Source of the DNA: Deltaproteobacteria bacterium
Lineage (GTDB): Bacteria > Desulfobacterota > Desulfuromonadia > Desulfuromonadales > BM103
Direction of reading: 5' to 3'
Assembly (NCBI GenBank): GCA_005774545.1
Contig: VAUL01000017.1
Location: forward strand, 1-55,200
DNA length: 55,200 nucleotides
This document shows positions 28,160 to 39,202 of the stretch, piece by piece (the stretch's first letter is position 1; the number at the start of each line of letters is the position of its first letter). The notes beneath the pieces are model-generated. The model had not been told where the DNA came from, searched no databases, and worked only from the letters and a program-made list of their open reading frames with translations. The translations under genes were made by a program, and so were the position numbers.

Positions 28160-28573
28160 ATGGCGATTGAATGGACGGAAGAGTTGGCGACCGGGGTTGC
28201 GGCCGTCGATCGGCAGCACCGGGAAATCTTCAGCAGGTACAGCCAGTTCCTGGGGGCCTGCAAGTCCGGCAAGGGGCGCGAGGGGCTGCTCGATATCCTC
28301 GCTTTCCTCGTCAGCTACGTGGAGAGTCACTTCGCCGAGGAAGAGAAGCTGATGCGGGAGGTGAACTATCCGGACGCCCAGGCGCATGCCGACGAGCATC
28401 GCGCCTTCCGCAAGCTGGTGCTGTCGCTGCGCGAGCAAGTCGCTGAGCACGGGCCGACGATCAGCCTCCTGACCGACGCCAACCGCAGGTTGCTCGACTG
28501 GCTGGTCGATCACATCAAGAAGTCCGACCGGGCGATGGGCGGGTTCGTCCGGCAGCAGTGGGGACTCCTGTAA
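28160..28573 (+). CDS. Bacteriohemerythrin
   Basis: 137 aa, the usual single-domain length. The di-iron ligands of the hemerythrin fold are visible: His in VDRQHREIF, HxxxE in ESHFAEEEKLM, HxxxH in HADEHRAF, and HxxxxD in DHIKKSDRAM. It binds O2 reversibly; in anaerobes it may store, sense or deliver oxygen. Start ATG 28160 follows AGAGGA at 28147-28152. A CheY-like gene follows 39 bases later in the same direction, suggesting an oxygen-linked signalling unit (inference). Confidence 0.93.
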   Translation: MAIEWTEELATGVAAVDRQHREIFSRYSQFLGACKSGKGREGLLDILAFLVSYVESHFAEEEKLMREVNYPDAQAHADEHRAFRKLVLSLREQVAEHGPTISLLTDANRRLLDWLVDHIKKSDRAMGGFVRQQWGLL

Positions 28574-28612
28574 GCCGGCCGGGCGCAGGCCATAACGATC
28601 CGAGGTGCTGCC

Positions 28613-28978
28613 ATGCAGAAGAAGATCCTGGTTGTCGATGATTCCGCGACGGTCCGGCAGGCGGTGCGCATCCCGCTGGAGAAGACCGACTACCTGTGCA
28701 TCGAGGCGGTCGACGGCCGGGACGCGCTGGCCAGACTGGCGGCCGAAAGCGTCGACCTGATCATCACCGACATCAACATGCCGAATCTCGACGGCTTCGG
28801 CTTTATCCGCGAGGCCCGGAAGCTGGCGGGCGCGCGCTTCACCCCGATCATCATCCTGACGACCGAGTCGAGCGAGGAGATGAAAAAGCAGGGGAAGGCG
28901 GCCGGGGCGTCCGGCTGGATCGTCAAGCCGTTCCAGGCCGACCAGTTGCTCAAGGTCATCCGGCTGCTGGTCAAGTAG
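28613..28978 (+). CDS. CheY-like response regulator
   Basis: 121 aa receiver domain: VVDDSATVRQ (acidic pair), phospho-Asp in IITDINMPNLDGFGF, Thr in ILTTESS, and Lys in WIVKPFQ. The DDSATVRQ and NMPNLDG features are those of chemotaxis CheY proteins. GAGG precedes the ATG. No cheA or cheW is in the window; a chemoreceptor lies 11 kb away. Confidence 0.9.
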   Translation: MQKKILVVDDSATVRQAVRIPLEKTDYLCIEAVDGRDALARLAAESVDLIITDINMPNLDGFGFIREARKLAGARFTPIIILTTESSEEMKKQGKAAGASGWIVKPFQADQLLKVIRLLVK

Positions 28979-29005
28979 TCGCTGCCGGGCCGCGGCCGAC
29001 GAAAA

Positions 29006-29320
29006 ATGAAGAACGTCAAGTATCTCCTGCTCCCGCTCGTCGCGGTTTCGTTGCTCAAGCTCATCTTCACCCCGCCCACCGGAGAGTCCTGGGGACGCGG
29101 GCTGAACCTGGTCGTCGAGCTGTTCCTTACGTGGGGGGCCGTCTGGCTGGTGACGCTCTTCCCCCTCACCGAAATCCTGCGGCACTACTGGCGGGGTCGG
29201 GATCTGCGCGCCACCTGGGAAGACCGCAGGTTCTGGATCCTGGCCACCCTGCTCGGCATCGTCTATCCCGGGGTGGCGGTGCTGGTGCTGCGGTGCAAGA
29301 TGCTCTGGCTGCAGCCGTAG
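29006..29320 (+). CDS. Small hypothetical membrane protein
   Basis: 104 aa with three hydrophobic segments (about residues 5-22, 36-55 and 76-97) and a charged loop RHYWRGRDLRATWEDRRFW between the second and third. I recognise no family. It has a weak ribosome site (GACGAAAAATG) and follows the CheY-like gene by 27 bases, so it is probably in the same transcript. Confidence 0.6.
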   Translation: MKNVKYLLLPLVAVSLLKLIFTPPTGESWGRGLNLVVELFLTWGAVWLVTLFPLTEILRHYWRGRDLRATWEDRRFWILATLLGIVYPGVAVLVLRCKMLWLQP

Positions 29321-29354
29321 GCCGGGGTTTCCGTCGATCGGCGGGGGAGGGGTG

Positions 29355-29618
29355 ATGGACGAGCTTTTTGCCCGGTTGCGGGAGGAGACGCTGCGGGCCG
29401 CCGCGGAAAACGATCTGCCGGATTTTTTCGCGGCGCGGCTGCTGGCCATCGCCGCCGACCCTGCCGGCTATGCTGCTGCCGGCGAGGAGCTCCGGGCGCT
29501 GCTGGAGATGCTGCCGCTCTACGATACCTACGGGCAAACCGGCTACATCGGCATGGGGGTGAGCAACCTGGTCCTCGAAGGGGCCATCCGGAGGGCGGAG
29601 GCAAAACGAACGGCCTGA
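29355..29618 (+). CDS. Small hypothetical protein
   Basis: 87 aa, acidic and mostly helical, with LPLYDTYGQTGYIGMGVSNLVL near the C-terminus. No family recognised. Start ATG 29355 is preceded by GGGGGAGGGG; a GTG one codon earlier is also possible. It closes the hemerythrin-CheY group. Confidence 0.6.
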   Translation: MDELFARLREETLRAAAENDLPDFFAARLLAIAADPAGYAAAGEELRALLEMLPLYDTYGQTGYIGMGVSNLVLEGAIRRAEAKRTA

Positions 29619-29653
29619 GCGGCGCGCAAGGTTCGCCGGGGTCGCTGGCTGAA

Positions 29654-29698
29654 ACGTCAAGAGGGGCATCTTCGCGCGGAAGATGCCCCTCTTGACGT
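29654..29698 (-). terminator. Perfect 20-bp hairpin, likely end of the tRNA transcript
   Basis: Bases 29654-29673 are the exact reverse complement of 29679-29698, with a 5-base loop GCGCG. It lies 3 bases beyond the 3' end of tRNA-Glu. On the minus strand the stem is followed by only TTT, so termination may be stem-driven; it also lies 36 bases downstream of the small plus-strand gene and could serve both strands. Confidence 0.65.
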
Positions 29699-29701
29699 AA
29701 T

Positions 29702-29779
29702 TGGTATCCCGTAGCGGATTCGAACCGCTGTCGCCGCCGTGAAAGGGCGGTGTCCTGGGCCGGGCTAGACGAACGGGAC
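29702..29779 (-). tRNA. tRNA-Glu (UUC)
   Basis: Read on the minus strand from 29779: acceptor GTCCCGT pairs with ACGGGAT; the anticodon loop CTTTCAC gives UUC; GGTTCGAATCC is the T loop. The 3' CCA is encoded (29702-29704). Confidence 0.95.
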
Positions 29780-29834
29780 TCGAAGTATCTCAAGTTCCGG
29801 CGGGAGATGACCCCGCAGATACGAAATTAAAAAG

Positions 29835-29910
29835 TGGTGAGCCGGGGGGGGATCGAACCCACGACCATCTGATTAAAAGTCAGATGCTCTACCGACTGAG
29901 CTACCGGCTC
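29835..29910 (-). tRNA. tRNA-Lys (UUU)
   Basis: Read on the minus strand from 29910: acceptor GAGCCGG pairs with CCGGCTC; D-arm TAGCTCAGTCGGTAGAGCA; anticodon loop CTTTTAA gives UUU; GGTTCGATCC T loop; CCA encoded at 29837-29835. It is upstream of tRNA-Glu in one transcript. Confidence 0.95.
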
Positions 29911-29921
29911 ACAGAATTCCC

Positions 29922-29951
29922 TTTATAGACCGATTTCGCCCGGGGTGTCAA
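29922..29951 (-). promoter_or_regulatory. Predicted sigma70 promoter for the tRNA-Lys/tRNA-Glu unit
   Basis: On the minus strand TTGACA (29951-29946), 18 bases, TATAAA (29927-29922), located between the purA stop and tRNA-Lys. Both hexamers are near consensus, fitting a highly expressed stable RNA. Confidence 0.75.
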
Positions 29952-29965
29952 CCCCTTTTTTCGCG

Positions 29966-32575
<2,610 letters not shown>

Positions 32576-32579
<4 letters not shown>

Positions 32580-34159
32580 AGCTCGATCTGGCGGACCGCC
32601 AGAATGCTCGGGTGGGTGCGCAGCTCCTCGAGCACGGCGTCGGGGATGCGGCTGTCGACGTTGACCATCGAGATCGCCTTGCCGTTGATCTTGTGCCGGG
32701 TGAGATTCATCATGGCGATGTTGATCCCGGCGCGCCCCAGCACCTGGCCGACGAAGCCGACCATGCCGGGGCGGTCCTCGTTGTGCAGGACCAGGATGTG
32801 CCCTTTCGGGACCGCCTCGACGTTGTAGCCGTCGACCCGGACGATGCGGAAGTCCTCGTCGCCGAACAGGGCGCCGCAGACGAAGTGCTCGCCGTCGCTG
32901 CCGCTGACCGTCAGCCGGATCAGGCTGGCATACCCCTCGGTGCGCGGGCTCTTGGTCTCGATGATGCGGATGCCGCGCTCGTTGGCCAGGTAGGGGGCAT
33001 TGACGTAGTTGACCTCGGCGCCGACCATCGGCGTCAGCAGCCCCTTGAGGGCCGCGGTGGTCAGCGGCTCGGTCGGGAAGGCGGTCACCGCCCCGGCGAA
33101 CTCGAGGCGCGCCTCGGTCAGCTCGCGGGCGAACAGCTGGGCCACGAAGGAGCCGAGGGTTTCGGCCAGGGCGATGTGCGGGCGCAGGGTGTCGAGCAGC
33201 TCGATGCTGATCGACGGCACGTTGACCGCGTTGACGATCACGCCGCGCTGCAGAAAGTCGACGATCTGGCGCGCGACCTGCACGGTGACGTTGACCTGGG
33301 CGTCGAGCGTGGCGGTGCGCAGGTGCGGGGTGCAGATCACCTGCTCGAGGGCGAGCAGCGGGTTGTCCGCCTCCGGCGGCTCCTTGGCGAAGACGTCGAT
33401 CGCCGCCCCCGCCACCCGGCCGCTGCGGATCGCCTCGGCCAGGGCGGCTTCGTCGATCAGCCCGCCGGTGGCGCTGTTGACGATGCGGCAGCCGGGCTTG
33501 ACCCTGGCCAGCGTTTCGGCGTTGAGCAGGTTGGCGGTCTCGCCGGTAAGCGGCACGTGCAGGGTGATGAAGTCGGCACGGGCCAGCAGCTCATCGAAGT
33601 CGACCGGCTCGGCGCCGTACATGCGGATCGTCTCGGCGGCCAGGTAGGGGTCGTGGACGATCGGCAGCATCTTCAGGGCCTGGGCGCGCTCGATCAGCAG
33701 CCGGCCGACCTTGCCGGCGCCGACCACGCCGAGGGTCTTGCCGGCCAGTTCCACGCCGAGGAAGCGTTCGCTCTCCCATTGGCCGCTCTTGGTGGAGGCG
33801 CTGGCCGCGGCGATCTGGCGGGCCAGGGCCATGAGCAGGGCCAGGGTGTGCTCGGCGGTGGTGGTGGCGCTGCCGAAGGGGGAGTGCATGATGACCACCC
33901 CCTTGCGATTGGCGGCCGCCAGGTCCATGTTGTCGGTGCCCACTCCGGCCCGGCCGACCACCTTGAGCCTGCCGGCGGCCTGGAACACCTCCTCGGTGAC
34001 CAGCGTGCCGCCGCGCACCACCAGGGCGTCGGCGTCGGCCACGGCCTTCAGCAGCTGCTCGGCGGAGAGCCCCGGCTGGTAGTCGACCGTCAGCCCTTCG
34101 GCCTGGTCGAAGACCGCCAGCCCCTCGGCGGGAAACCTGTCGGAGATGAGAACTTTCAT
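32576..34159 (-). CDS. serA: D-3-phosphoglycerate dehydrogenase (long, ACT-domain form)
   Basis: 527 aa, first enzyme of serine synthesis. Residues 1 to about 310 hold the substrate and NAD domains (GVVGAGKVGRLLIERA; catalytic His in ICTPHLRTAT). About 320-450 is the intervening domain, and about 455-527 an ACT domain (HILVLHNEDRPGMVGFVGQV) for serine feedback. Length matches the long bacterial type. Start is ATG 34157-34159. It heads the serA-hisZ-purA operon. Confidence 0.96.
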
Positions 34160-34191
34160 GCGTCGCCGCCTGTTAAAATGCCGAACACCGT

Positions 34192-34220
34192 AAACTACAA
34201 TTCCCCTTCTGCGCTGTCAA
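34192..34220 (-). promoter_or_regulatory. Predicted sigma70 promoter for serA-hisZ-purA
   Basis: On the minus strand TTGACA (34220-34215), 17 bases, TAGTTT (34197-34192), 33 bases before the serA start. Spacing and both hexamers are good. Confidence 0.75.
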
Positions 34221-34262
34221 GTTCCGCCTGACCGGACGGCGAAAAAACGCCGGCCCCGGGCA

Positions 34263-35774
34263 TCACCCGGCGGTGCCCGCCTCGGCGCGCAGGAAGGCGG
34301 TCAGCAGGCGCACGCCGACGCCGCTGGCCCCCTTGGGGTGGCAGGGGCGCGCCTGCTCGATCCAGGCGGTGCCGGCGATGTCGAGGTGCGCCCACCTGAA
34401 CCCCTTGGCGAAGCGCTGCAGGAACGCGGCGGCGGTGATCGTCCCGGCCGGCCGGCCGCCGGTGTTCTTGACGTCGGCCACGTCGCTCTTGATCTGCTGG
34501 TCGTAGTCGGCCCACAGCGGCAGTTCCCAGAGGCGCTCGCCGGTCTGCTCGCCGGCCCGCCGCAGCGCCTGCACCAGGGCGGGATCGTTGCCGAGCACGG
34601 CGCTGGCGTGGTGCCCCAGGGCGATGATGCAGGCGCCGGTGAGGGTGGCGACGTCGACCACCAGGCGCGGCTGGAAGCGCCGGGCGTAGGTGAGGGCGTC
34701 GGCCAGGATCAGGCGCCCTTCGGCATCGGTGTTGAGCACCTCGATGGTCTGCCCGGAGAGGCTGGTGAGGATGTCGCCGGGACGGATCGCGCTCCCCGAC
34801 GGGAGGTTCTCGACCGCCGGGATCACGCCGACCAGGTTGACCGGCAGCTTGAGGCGGGCGGCGGCCAGGCAGGCGCCGAGCACCGCCGCGCCGCCGGCCA
34901 TGTCCATCTTCATCTCATCCATCTTTTCCGCGGGTTTCAGGGAGATGCCGCCGGCGTCGAACACCACCCCCTTGCCGATCAGCGCCACCGGCGCGTCGCC
35001 TGCCCTGCCGCCGCGATAGTCGAGGACGATCAGGCGCGGTTCCCGTACGCTCCCCTGGGCCACGCCAAGCAGCGCGCCGCACCCTTCGCGCGCCAGCTCG
35101 TCACGATCCAGCACGGTGCAGTGCACCCCCGCCGCGGCCGCGGCCGTGGCGGCCTGCTCGGCCAGCCAGGCCGGCGACTTGACGTTCCCCGGCTCGTTCA
35201 CCAGGTCCCGCGCCAGGCTCACCGCTTCGGCCAGAACCGTGGCTGCGGCCAGGGCGTCCTCCTCTTCCGGGGTGGCGGCGCCGCGCCCGGCCAGCAGCCG
35301 GACCGCCGAGGGGAGCGTGCCGGCCGGTTGGCGGTCGGCGGTCAGGTAGCGGTCGAAGCAGTAGCCGGCAAGCAGCAGCCCCTCGGCCACCGCCCCGATC
35401 CGGTCGGCCGGCGTGGTGCGGGGGAGGTCGAGGAGCGGCAGGGCGCAGGCGCAGTCGTTCAGGCGCTTCCCCCGCAGTTGGCCGAGGGCGGTGCCGGCGG
35501 CGAGGCGCAGCTGCTCGAGGCCGGCCTGGCGGTGCGGCCCGAGGCCCACCAGCAGAATGCGGCGGGCCGGCAGCTCCGCGGCCGGCTGCAGCAGCAGCGT
35601 CTCGTTGGCCTTGCCGGCGAATTCCCCGGCGCGCCGGGCCTCCAGGAGGCGGCCGCCGAGGCGGCGGTCGAGTTCGAGCAGCAGCGGGTCGCGCCAGCGG
35701 TCGGCAAAGGTGCCGACGATCAGGCAGGCGGTTCTGGTGTTCAGCGGGTCGGTGCGGCGCAACGTGATGTGCAT
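34263..35774 (-). CDS. pepA: Leucyl (cytosol) aminopeptidase, M17
   Basis: 503 aa, two-zinc exopeptidase removing N-terminal residues. NTDAEGRLILADAL is the M17 signature; GKGVVFDAGGISLKP and KMDMAGGAAVLG carry metal and catalytic residues. The N-terminal macro-like domain is present. Start ATG 35772-35774 has AAGGAG upstream. It lies 21 bases after glpD and may share its transcript. Confidence 0.95.
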   Translation of the reverse strand: MHITLRRTDPLNTRTACLIVGTFADRWRDPLLLELDRRLGGRLLEARRAGEFAGKANETLLLQPAAELPARRILLVGLGPHRQAGLEQLRLAAGTALGQLRGKRLNDCACALPLLDLPRTTPADRIGAVAEGLLLAGYCFDRYLTADRQPAGTLPSAVRLLAGRGAATPEEEDALAAATVLAEAVSLARDLVNEPGNVKSPAWLAEQAATAAAAAGVHCTVLDRDELAREGCGALLGVAQGSVREPRLIVLDYRGGRAGDAPVALIGKGVVFDAGGISLKPAEKMDEMKMDMAGGAAVLGACLAAARLKLPVNLVGVIPAVENLPSGSAIRPGDILTSLSGQTIEVLNTDAEGRLILADALTYARRFQPRLVVDVATLTGACIIALGHHASAVLGNDPALVQALRRAGEQTGERLWELPLWADYDQQIKSDVADVKNTGGRPAGTITAAAFLQRFAKGFRWAHLDIAGTAWIEQARPCHPKGASGVGVRLLTAFLRAEAGTAG

Positions 35775-35795
35775 GACGGGACTCCTTGGGTGAAA

Positions 35796-37406
35796 TCAGC
35801 TGTAAGCCGTGCGATAGGCGGCAGCCGCCGCGTCGAGGCAGGGCGTCGGCGGCGCCAGGTGGCGGCCGAGCAGGGCGGCCACCGCATCGACCGTCGCCAG
35901 GCCGTGTCCCGGCAGGAGCGCCTCGGCGGTGCGGCGGCGCAGGACGTCTTCGGGGGTGCGGGCCATTTCGTACGCCGCGGCATGCGCGACCTCCACCGCC
36001 AGCAGCCGGCTCCCCGGCGCAACCGGGGCTGCCAGCGCCGGCTCCTGCTCCAGTCGGGCCAGCAGCTGGCCGGTGCGCGCGCCGTAGCGGTCGACCAGCC
36101 GGGCCAGGACGGCGGGGTCGAGGCCGCAGCGCCTGCCGGCGGCCCGGTCGTCGCGTTGCGCCTCCCAGCCGGGGGCGCCGCCCGGGAGCGGTTCAATGGC
36201 GGTGCGCGGCGTGCCGCGCGGCCGGCCGAGCCGGGCCATGACGCGGTCGGCGACCGCGGCGGCCATCGCCCGGTAGGTCGTGTACTTGCCGCCGCCGATC
36301 GAGATCAGTCCGCTTGCCGATTCGAACACGCCGTGCTCGCGGGAGACCCGGCTGGCGCTCCCCGGTCGCCCGGCGAGCAGGGGGCGGATGCCGGCGAAGG
36401 TGCTGACCACGTCGCTGCGGGTCAGCCGGGTCTCCGGCAGATAGCGGGCGGCTTCCCCCAGCAGGTAGTCGATCTCCCCGGCGGTGACGGTGGCCGTTTC
36501 GGGCGGGTCGCGGTCGTCGAGATCGGTGGTGCCGATCAGCGACAACGCCCCCCAGGGGATGACGAAGAACATCCGCTCGTCGTCCCCGGCGCTCAGGTAG
36601 AGCGCCTCGTCCCCGCCGGCCAGGCGGGGCACCAGCAGGTGCGAGCCGCGGGTCGGGCGCAGCCGCGGCGTCCACGGCTCGTCCAGGGCGCCGACCCGGT
36701 CGAGCCAGGGGCCGGCGGCATTGATCACCACCTGCGCCGCCACTTCGAATTCCCCGTGTCCTTCGCGGTCCTCGACCACCGCGCCGGTCAGCCGCCCGCC
36801 CCGCCGCAGGAGCCCGGTGACGCGGGCGTAGTTGACGGTGACCGCACCGGCCTCGCGGGCGGCGATGACGTTCTCCAGGCAGAGCCGGGCGTCGTCCATG
36901 CGGCAGTCCCAGTAGACGGCGGCGCCGGTCAACCCCCCGGGGGCGAGCAGCGGCTGGCGCCTGCGGGCCTCCGCCGCCGACAGCATCCGGTGCGCCCGGG
37001 TGTTGCGCCCCAGGGCGAGCAGGTCGTAAAGGGTGAGCCCCGCCTGCACCAGGGGGCGCGAGCGGCGGGCGTTGCGGTAGAGCGGGATCATCAGCGGCAG
37101 CGGCCGCACCAGGTGCGGGGCGATCCGCTGCAGGGTGGCGCGTTCGCGGCAGGCCTCGAAAACCAGCCGGAGGTCGAACCGTTCCAGGTAGCGCAGTCCG
37201 CCATGGATCAGCTTGGTCGAGCGCGACGAGGTGCCGCTGGCGAAGTCGCCCTGCTCGACCAGGGCGACCGCGGCGCCGCGCAGGGCCAGGTCGCGGGCGA
37301 GGCCGGCGCCGGTGATGCCGCCGCCGATGATCAGGGCGTCGAAGCGGCGGGCCGTCAGCAGGCGGAGGTCGCGGGGTTTGACGGGGATGGCGGACGGTGC
37401 GGGCAT
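35796..37406 (-). CDS. glpD: Glycerol-3-phosphate dehydrogenase (FAD, aerobic type)
   Basis: 536 aa, oxidises glycerol 3-phosphate to dihydroxyacetone phosphate and passes electrons to quinone. ALIIGGGITGAGLARDLALR is the FAD loop; GTSSRSTKLIHGGLRYLE and GGKYTTYRAMA are GlpD signatures. A C-terminal cap domain follows. Start ATG 37404-37406 has no ribosome site, and a predicted promoter would start transcription about one base before it. No glpK, glpF or glpR is nearby. Confidence 0.93.
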   Translation of the reverse strand: MPAPSAIPVKPRDLRLLTARRFDALIIGGGITGAGLARDLALRGAAVALVEQGDFASGTSSRSTKLIHGGLRYLERFDLRLVFEACRERATLQRIAPHLVRPLPLMIPLYRNARRSRPLVQAGLTLYDLLALGRNTRAHRMLSAAEARRRQPLLAPGGLTGAAVYWDCRMDDARLCLENVIAAREAGAVTVNYARVTGLLRRGGRLTGAVVEDREGHGEFEVAAQVVINAAGPWLDRVGALDEPWTPRLRPTRGSHLLVPRLAGGDEALYLSAGDDERMFFVIPWGALSLIGTTDLDDRDPPETATVTAGEIDYLLGEAARYLPETRLTRSDVVSTFAGIRPLLAGRPGSASRVSREHGVFESASGLISIGGGKYTTYRAMAAAVADRVMARLGRPRGTPRTAIEPLPGGAPGWEAQRDDRAAGRRCGLDPAVLARLVDRYGARTGQLLARLEQEPALAAPVAPGSRLLAVEVAHAAAYEMARTPEDVLRRRTAEALLPGHGLATVDAVAALLGRHLAPPTPCLDAAAAAYRTAYS

Positions 37407-37413
37407 GGGGCGT

Positions 37414-37442
37414 ATGCTACCCCGTCTGCCGGCAGGTGGCAA
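37414..37442 (-). promoter_or_regulatory. Predicted promoter of glpD, possibly giving a leaderless mRNA
   Basis: On the minus strand TTGCCA (37442-37437), 17 bases, TAGCAT (37419-37414). Transcription would begin near 37407, next to the ATG at 37406. A CTGCCGGCAG palindrome lies in the spacer. Confidence 0.5.
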
Positions 37443-37453
37443 TGACCGCCGTT

Positions 37454-37481
37454 TTGACATTTGCGGTCAGGCATCTAGACT
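37454..37481 (+). promoter_or_regulatory. Predicted sigma70 promoter for the lipoprotein gene
   Basis: TTGACA (37454-37459), 16 bases, TAGACT (37476-37481), about 60 bases before the start at 37541. It is divergent from the glpD promoter, 12 bases apart. Confidence 0.65.
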
Positions 37482-37540
37482 GTGAAGGCAGCGACCGCGG
37501 CGGTCCGCCGCAGGCGCCAGAACTCCCCGGGAGGGATGCC

Positions 37541-38395
37541 ATGCACAACCGACTCGTCCTTTTTCGGCTGGCGCTCGTCGCCGGTCTCGTGACGCTGCTG
37601 TCCGCCTGCCAGACGGCGGCCCCGCAAGGCGCGGCCCAGCTCGAATGCGCCCAGTGGACCGGCGGCTATGTCGACGGCCAGGGGCGCACCGGCCTGCAGG
37701 GGCAGGTGGTGCTCAAGGAGGGCGGTGCGCCGCTGGCCGGCGCCTTCGTCAACGTCTACCCGGACACCATCTCCAACCTGCTCGGGCCGTCGCAGTTCAT
37801 CTCTAGCCCGACCGACGCCGCCGGCCGCTACCGGATCGAGGTGCCCCCCGGCACCTATTATGTGGTGGCGCGCAAGCGGCTCAGCGGCCAGCCGACCGGA
37901 CCGCTCGAGCCCGGCGACTTCTACTCCGAGCACCAGCGCATCATGGTCCGGGTCGAAACCGGCCGGTTCGCCCTGGTCGATCTGCCGGTCGCGGTCATGA
38001 AGGCGCCGATGTTCTTCAAGACCCGCGTCGTCGATCGCGAGACTGCCACCGGCATTCGCGGCGTACTGGTCGACGCGGCCGGCAAGCCGGTGATGGGCGG
38101 CTTCGCCATGGCCTACGCCGACCCGGAGATGAAGCGCCTGCCCGATTTCGCCTCGACCCTCTCCGACGAGCAGGGGCGCTTCACCATCTACCTGCCGGCC
38201 GGCGGCACCTACTTCCTGGCGGCGCGCATCCATGCCTGGGACATGCCCTCGCCGGGCGAGCCCTACGGCAAGTACGGCGGGGCGACGGCGACGGCGGTGA
38301 CCGTCGCCACCGATCGCTTCGTCGACGGGATCAGGATCGAGATGGCGCCGTTCACGGGGACCTATCAACCCGGCAAAAGCAAGCGCCCGTTCTAG
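37541..38395 (+). CDS. Lipoprotein with carboxypeptidase-regulatory-like domains
   Basis: 284 aa. A signal peptide ends in the lipobox LLSAC with Cys23 as the lipidated residue. Two beta-sandwich modules follow (around 47-110, GQVVLKEGGAPLAGAFVNVY, and 160-265, ETATGIRGVLVDAAGKPVMG). Each has the pattern of adhesion or carboxypeptidase-regulatory-like folds found in exported proteins. Start ATG 37541 is preceded by GGGAGGGA. It is probably an outer-membrane lipoprotein; the specific role is unknown. A repeat element lies directly after its stop. Confidence 0.85.
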   Translation: MHNRLVLFRLALVAGLVTLLSACQTAAPQGAAQLECAQWTGGYVDGQGRTGLQGQVVLKEGGAPLAGAFVNVYPDTISNLLGPSQFISSPTDAAGRYRIEVPPGTYYVVARKRLSGQPTGPLEPGDFYSEHQRIMVRVETGRFALVDLPVAVMKAPMFFKTRVVDRETATGIRGVLVDAAGKPVMGGFAMAYADPEMKRLPDFASTLSDEQGRFTIYLPAGGTYFLAARIHAWDMPSPGEPYGKYGGATATAVTVATDRFVDGIRIEMAPFTGTYQPGKSKRPF

Positions 38396-38399
38396 GCAG

Positions 38400-38514
38400 G
38401 GGTTGATGAAAAGCACCCATCTGCGGCGTTACCCTTGCCGCTGCGACGTACCGATGGGTATGTCTCGCACCTCGGCCTGCGGGTGCCTTGCCCCTGGGCA
38501 CTTTTGATCAACCC
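38400..38514. repeat. 115-bp MITE/REP-like inverted-repeat element
   Basis: Left end GGGTTGATGAAAAGCACCCA (38400-38419) matches the reverse complement of the right end (38495-38514) at 17 of 20 positions. Inside is a second near-palindrome, GCGACGTACC / GGTATGTCTCGC. The whole unit can fold into one long imperfect hairpin. It lies in the gap between the convergent lipoprotein and TPR genes. It carries no reading frame and resembles dispersed intergenic elements I recall from Geobacter-type genomes; copy number cannot be judged here. Confidence 0.75.
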
Positions 38515-38551
38515 GGCAACTTTGCTTGCCGAGCGGGTGCGAAATTGTTGG

Positions 38552-38992
38552 TTACCTTGTGCCTAGGCGGCTGAACAGCAAGCCCAAAGATCTGTTCAGG
38601 AAGTGGTCGCGGGGGAGGGTGCTGAAGACCGGCGGCTTGCGGACGCCGAGGCGGCGCAGTTCGTCGAGGATCGGCTGGTAGCGCTGCAGCTTGAGCCCGC
38701 GGCGGAAAGCGGTGATCGCCAGCGCCTTCTGGTTGGTCGCCAGGTAGATGCGGCCGAGGTGGTAATAGTGGCGGGCTTCCGCCGGTTCCGCCTCCAGCGC
38801 CTGGCGGCACAGGGCGATGGCCCGCTGGTACTGCTGGCGCTCCCTGGCCAGGCAATAGGCGAGGGCGGACTGCACCACCGGAACCTGCCGCAGCCGGTCG
38901 GCGGTTTCGTAGTGCATCAGGGCAACCAGCGTCTCGCCCCTGGCGAGGGCCCGTTCTGCTTTAACGACCAGACCGTTGAACTCCTCGTCCAT
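38552..38992 (-). CDS. TPR-repeat protein
   Basis: 146 aa. Two to three tetratricopeptide-like repeats span about residues 15-110 (ALAYCLARERQQYQRAIALC, YHLGRIYLATNQKALAITAF). No signal peptide is evident. The C-terminal 40 residues are basic and not repeat-like. It probably acts as a protein-interaction scaffold; no partner is evident nearby. Start is ATG 38990-38992. Confidence 0.8.
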   Translation of the reverse strand: MDEEFNGLVVKAERALARGETLVALMHYETADRLRQVPVVQSALAYCLARERQQYQRAIALCRQALEAEPAEARHYYHLGRIYLATNQKALAITAFRRGLKLQRYQPILDELRRLGVRKPPVFSTLPRDHFLNRSLGLLFSRLGTR

Positions 38993-39202
38993 GCAATAGC
39001 CTCGATAAAATGACAGTTTTGCCGGTCGGCGATTTCCCTAAGCATATCAATCGGCATCGCATTCGGCAAGCGGTCGGCGCCCCTTCCCCGCCGGCTGGCT
39101 TTCCTGTTGTCAGACGACTGAGAAAATGCTAACGTTTCCCGCGGGTTTTAATCCATATCCCGCCGGGGGACGGTCCCGGCGACGGCCCGAAGGAGGAAAC
39201 CG

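Noticed and set aside
29702-29910. tRNA-associated integrated element.
   Set aside because: No integrase, no repeated tRNA 3' end and ordinary core genes on both sides.
34338-37445. A 1035-codon plus-strand frame opposite pepA and glpD.
   Set aside because: Both underlying genes are clear enzymes with complete active sites.
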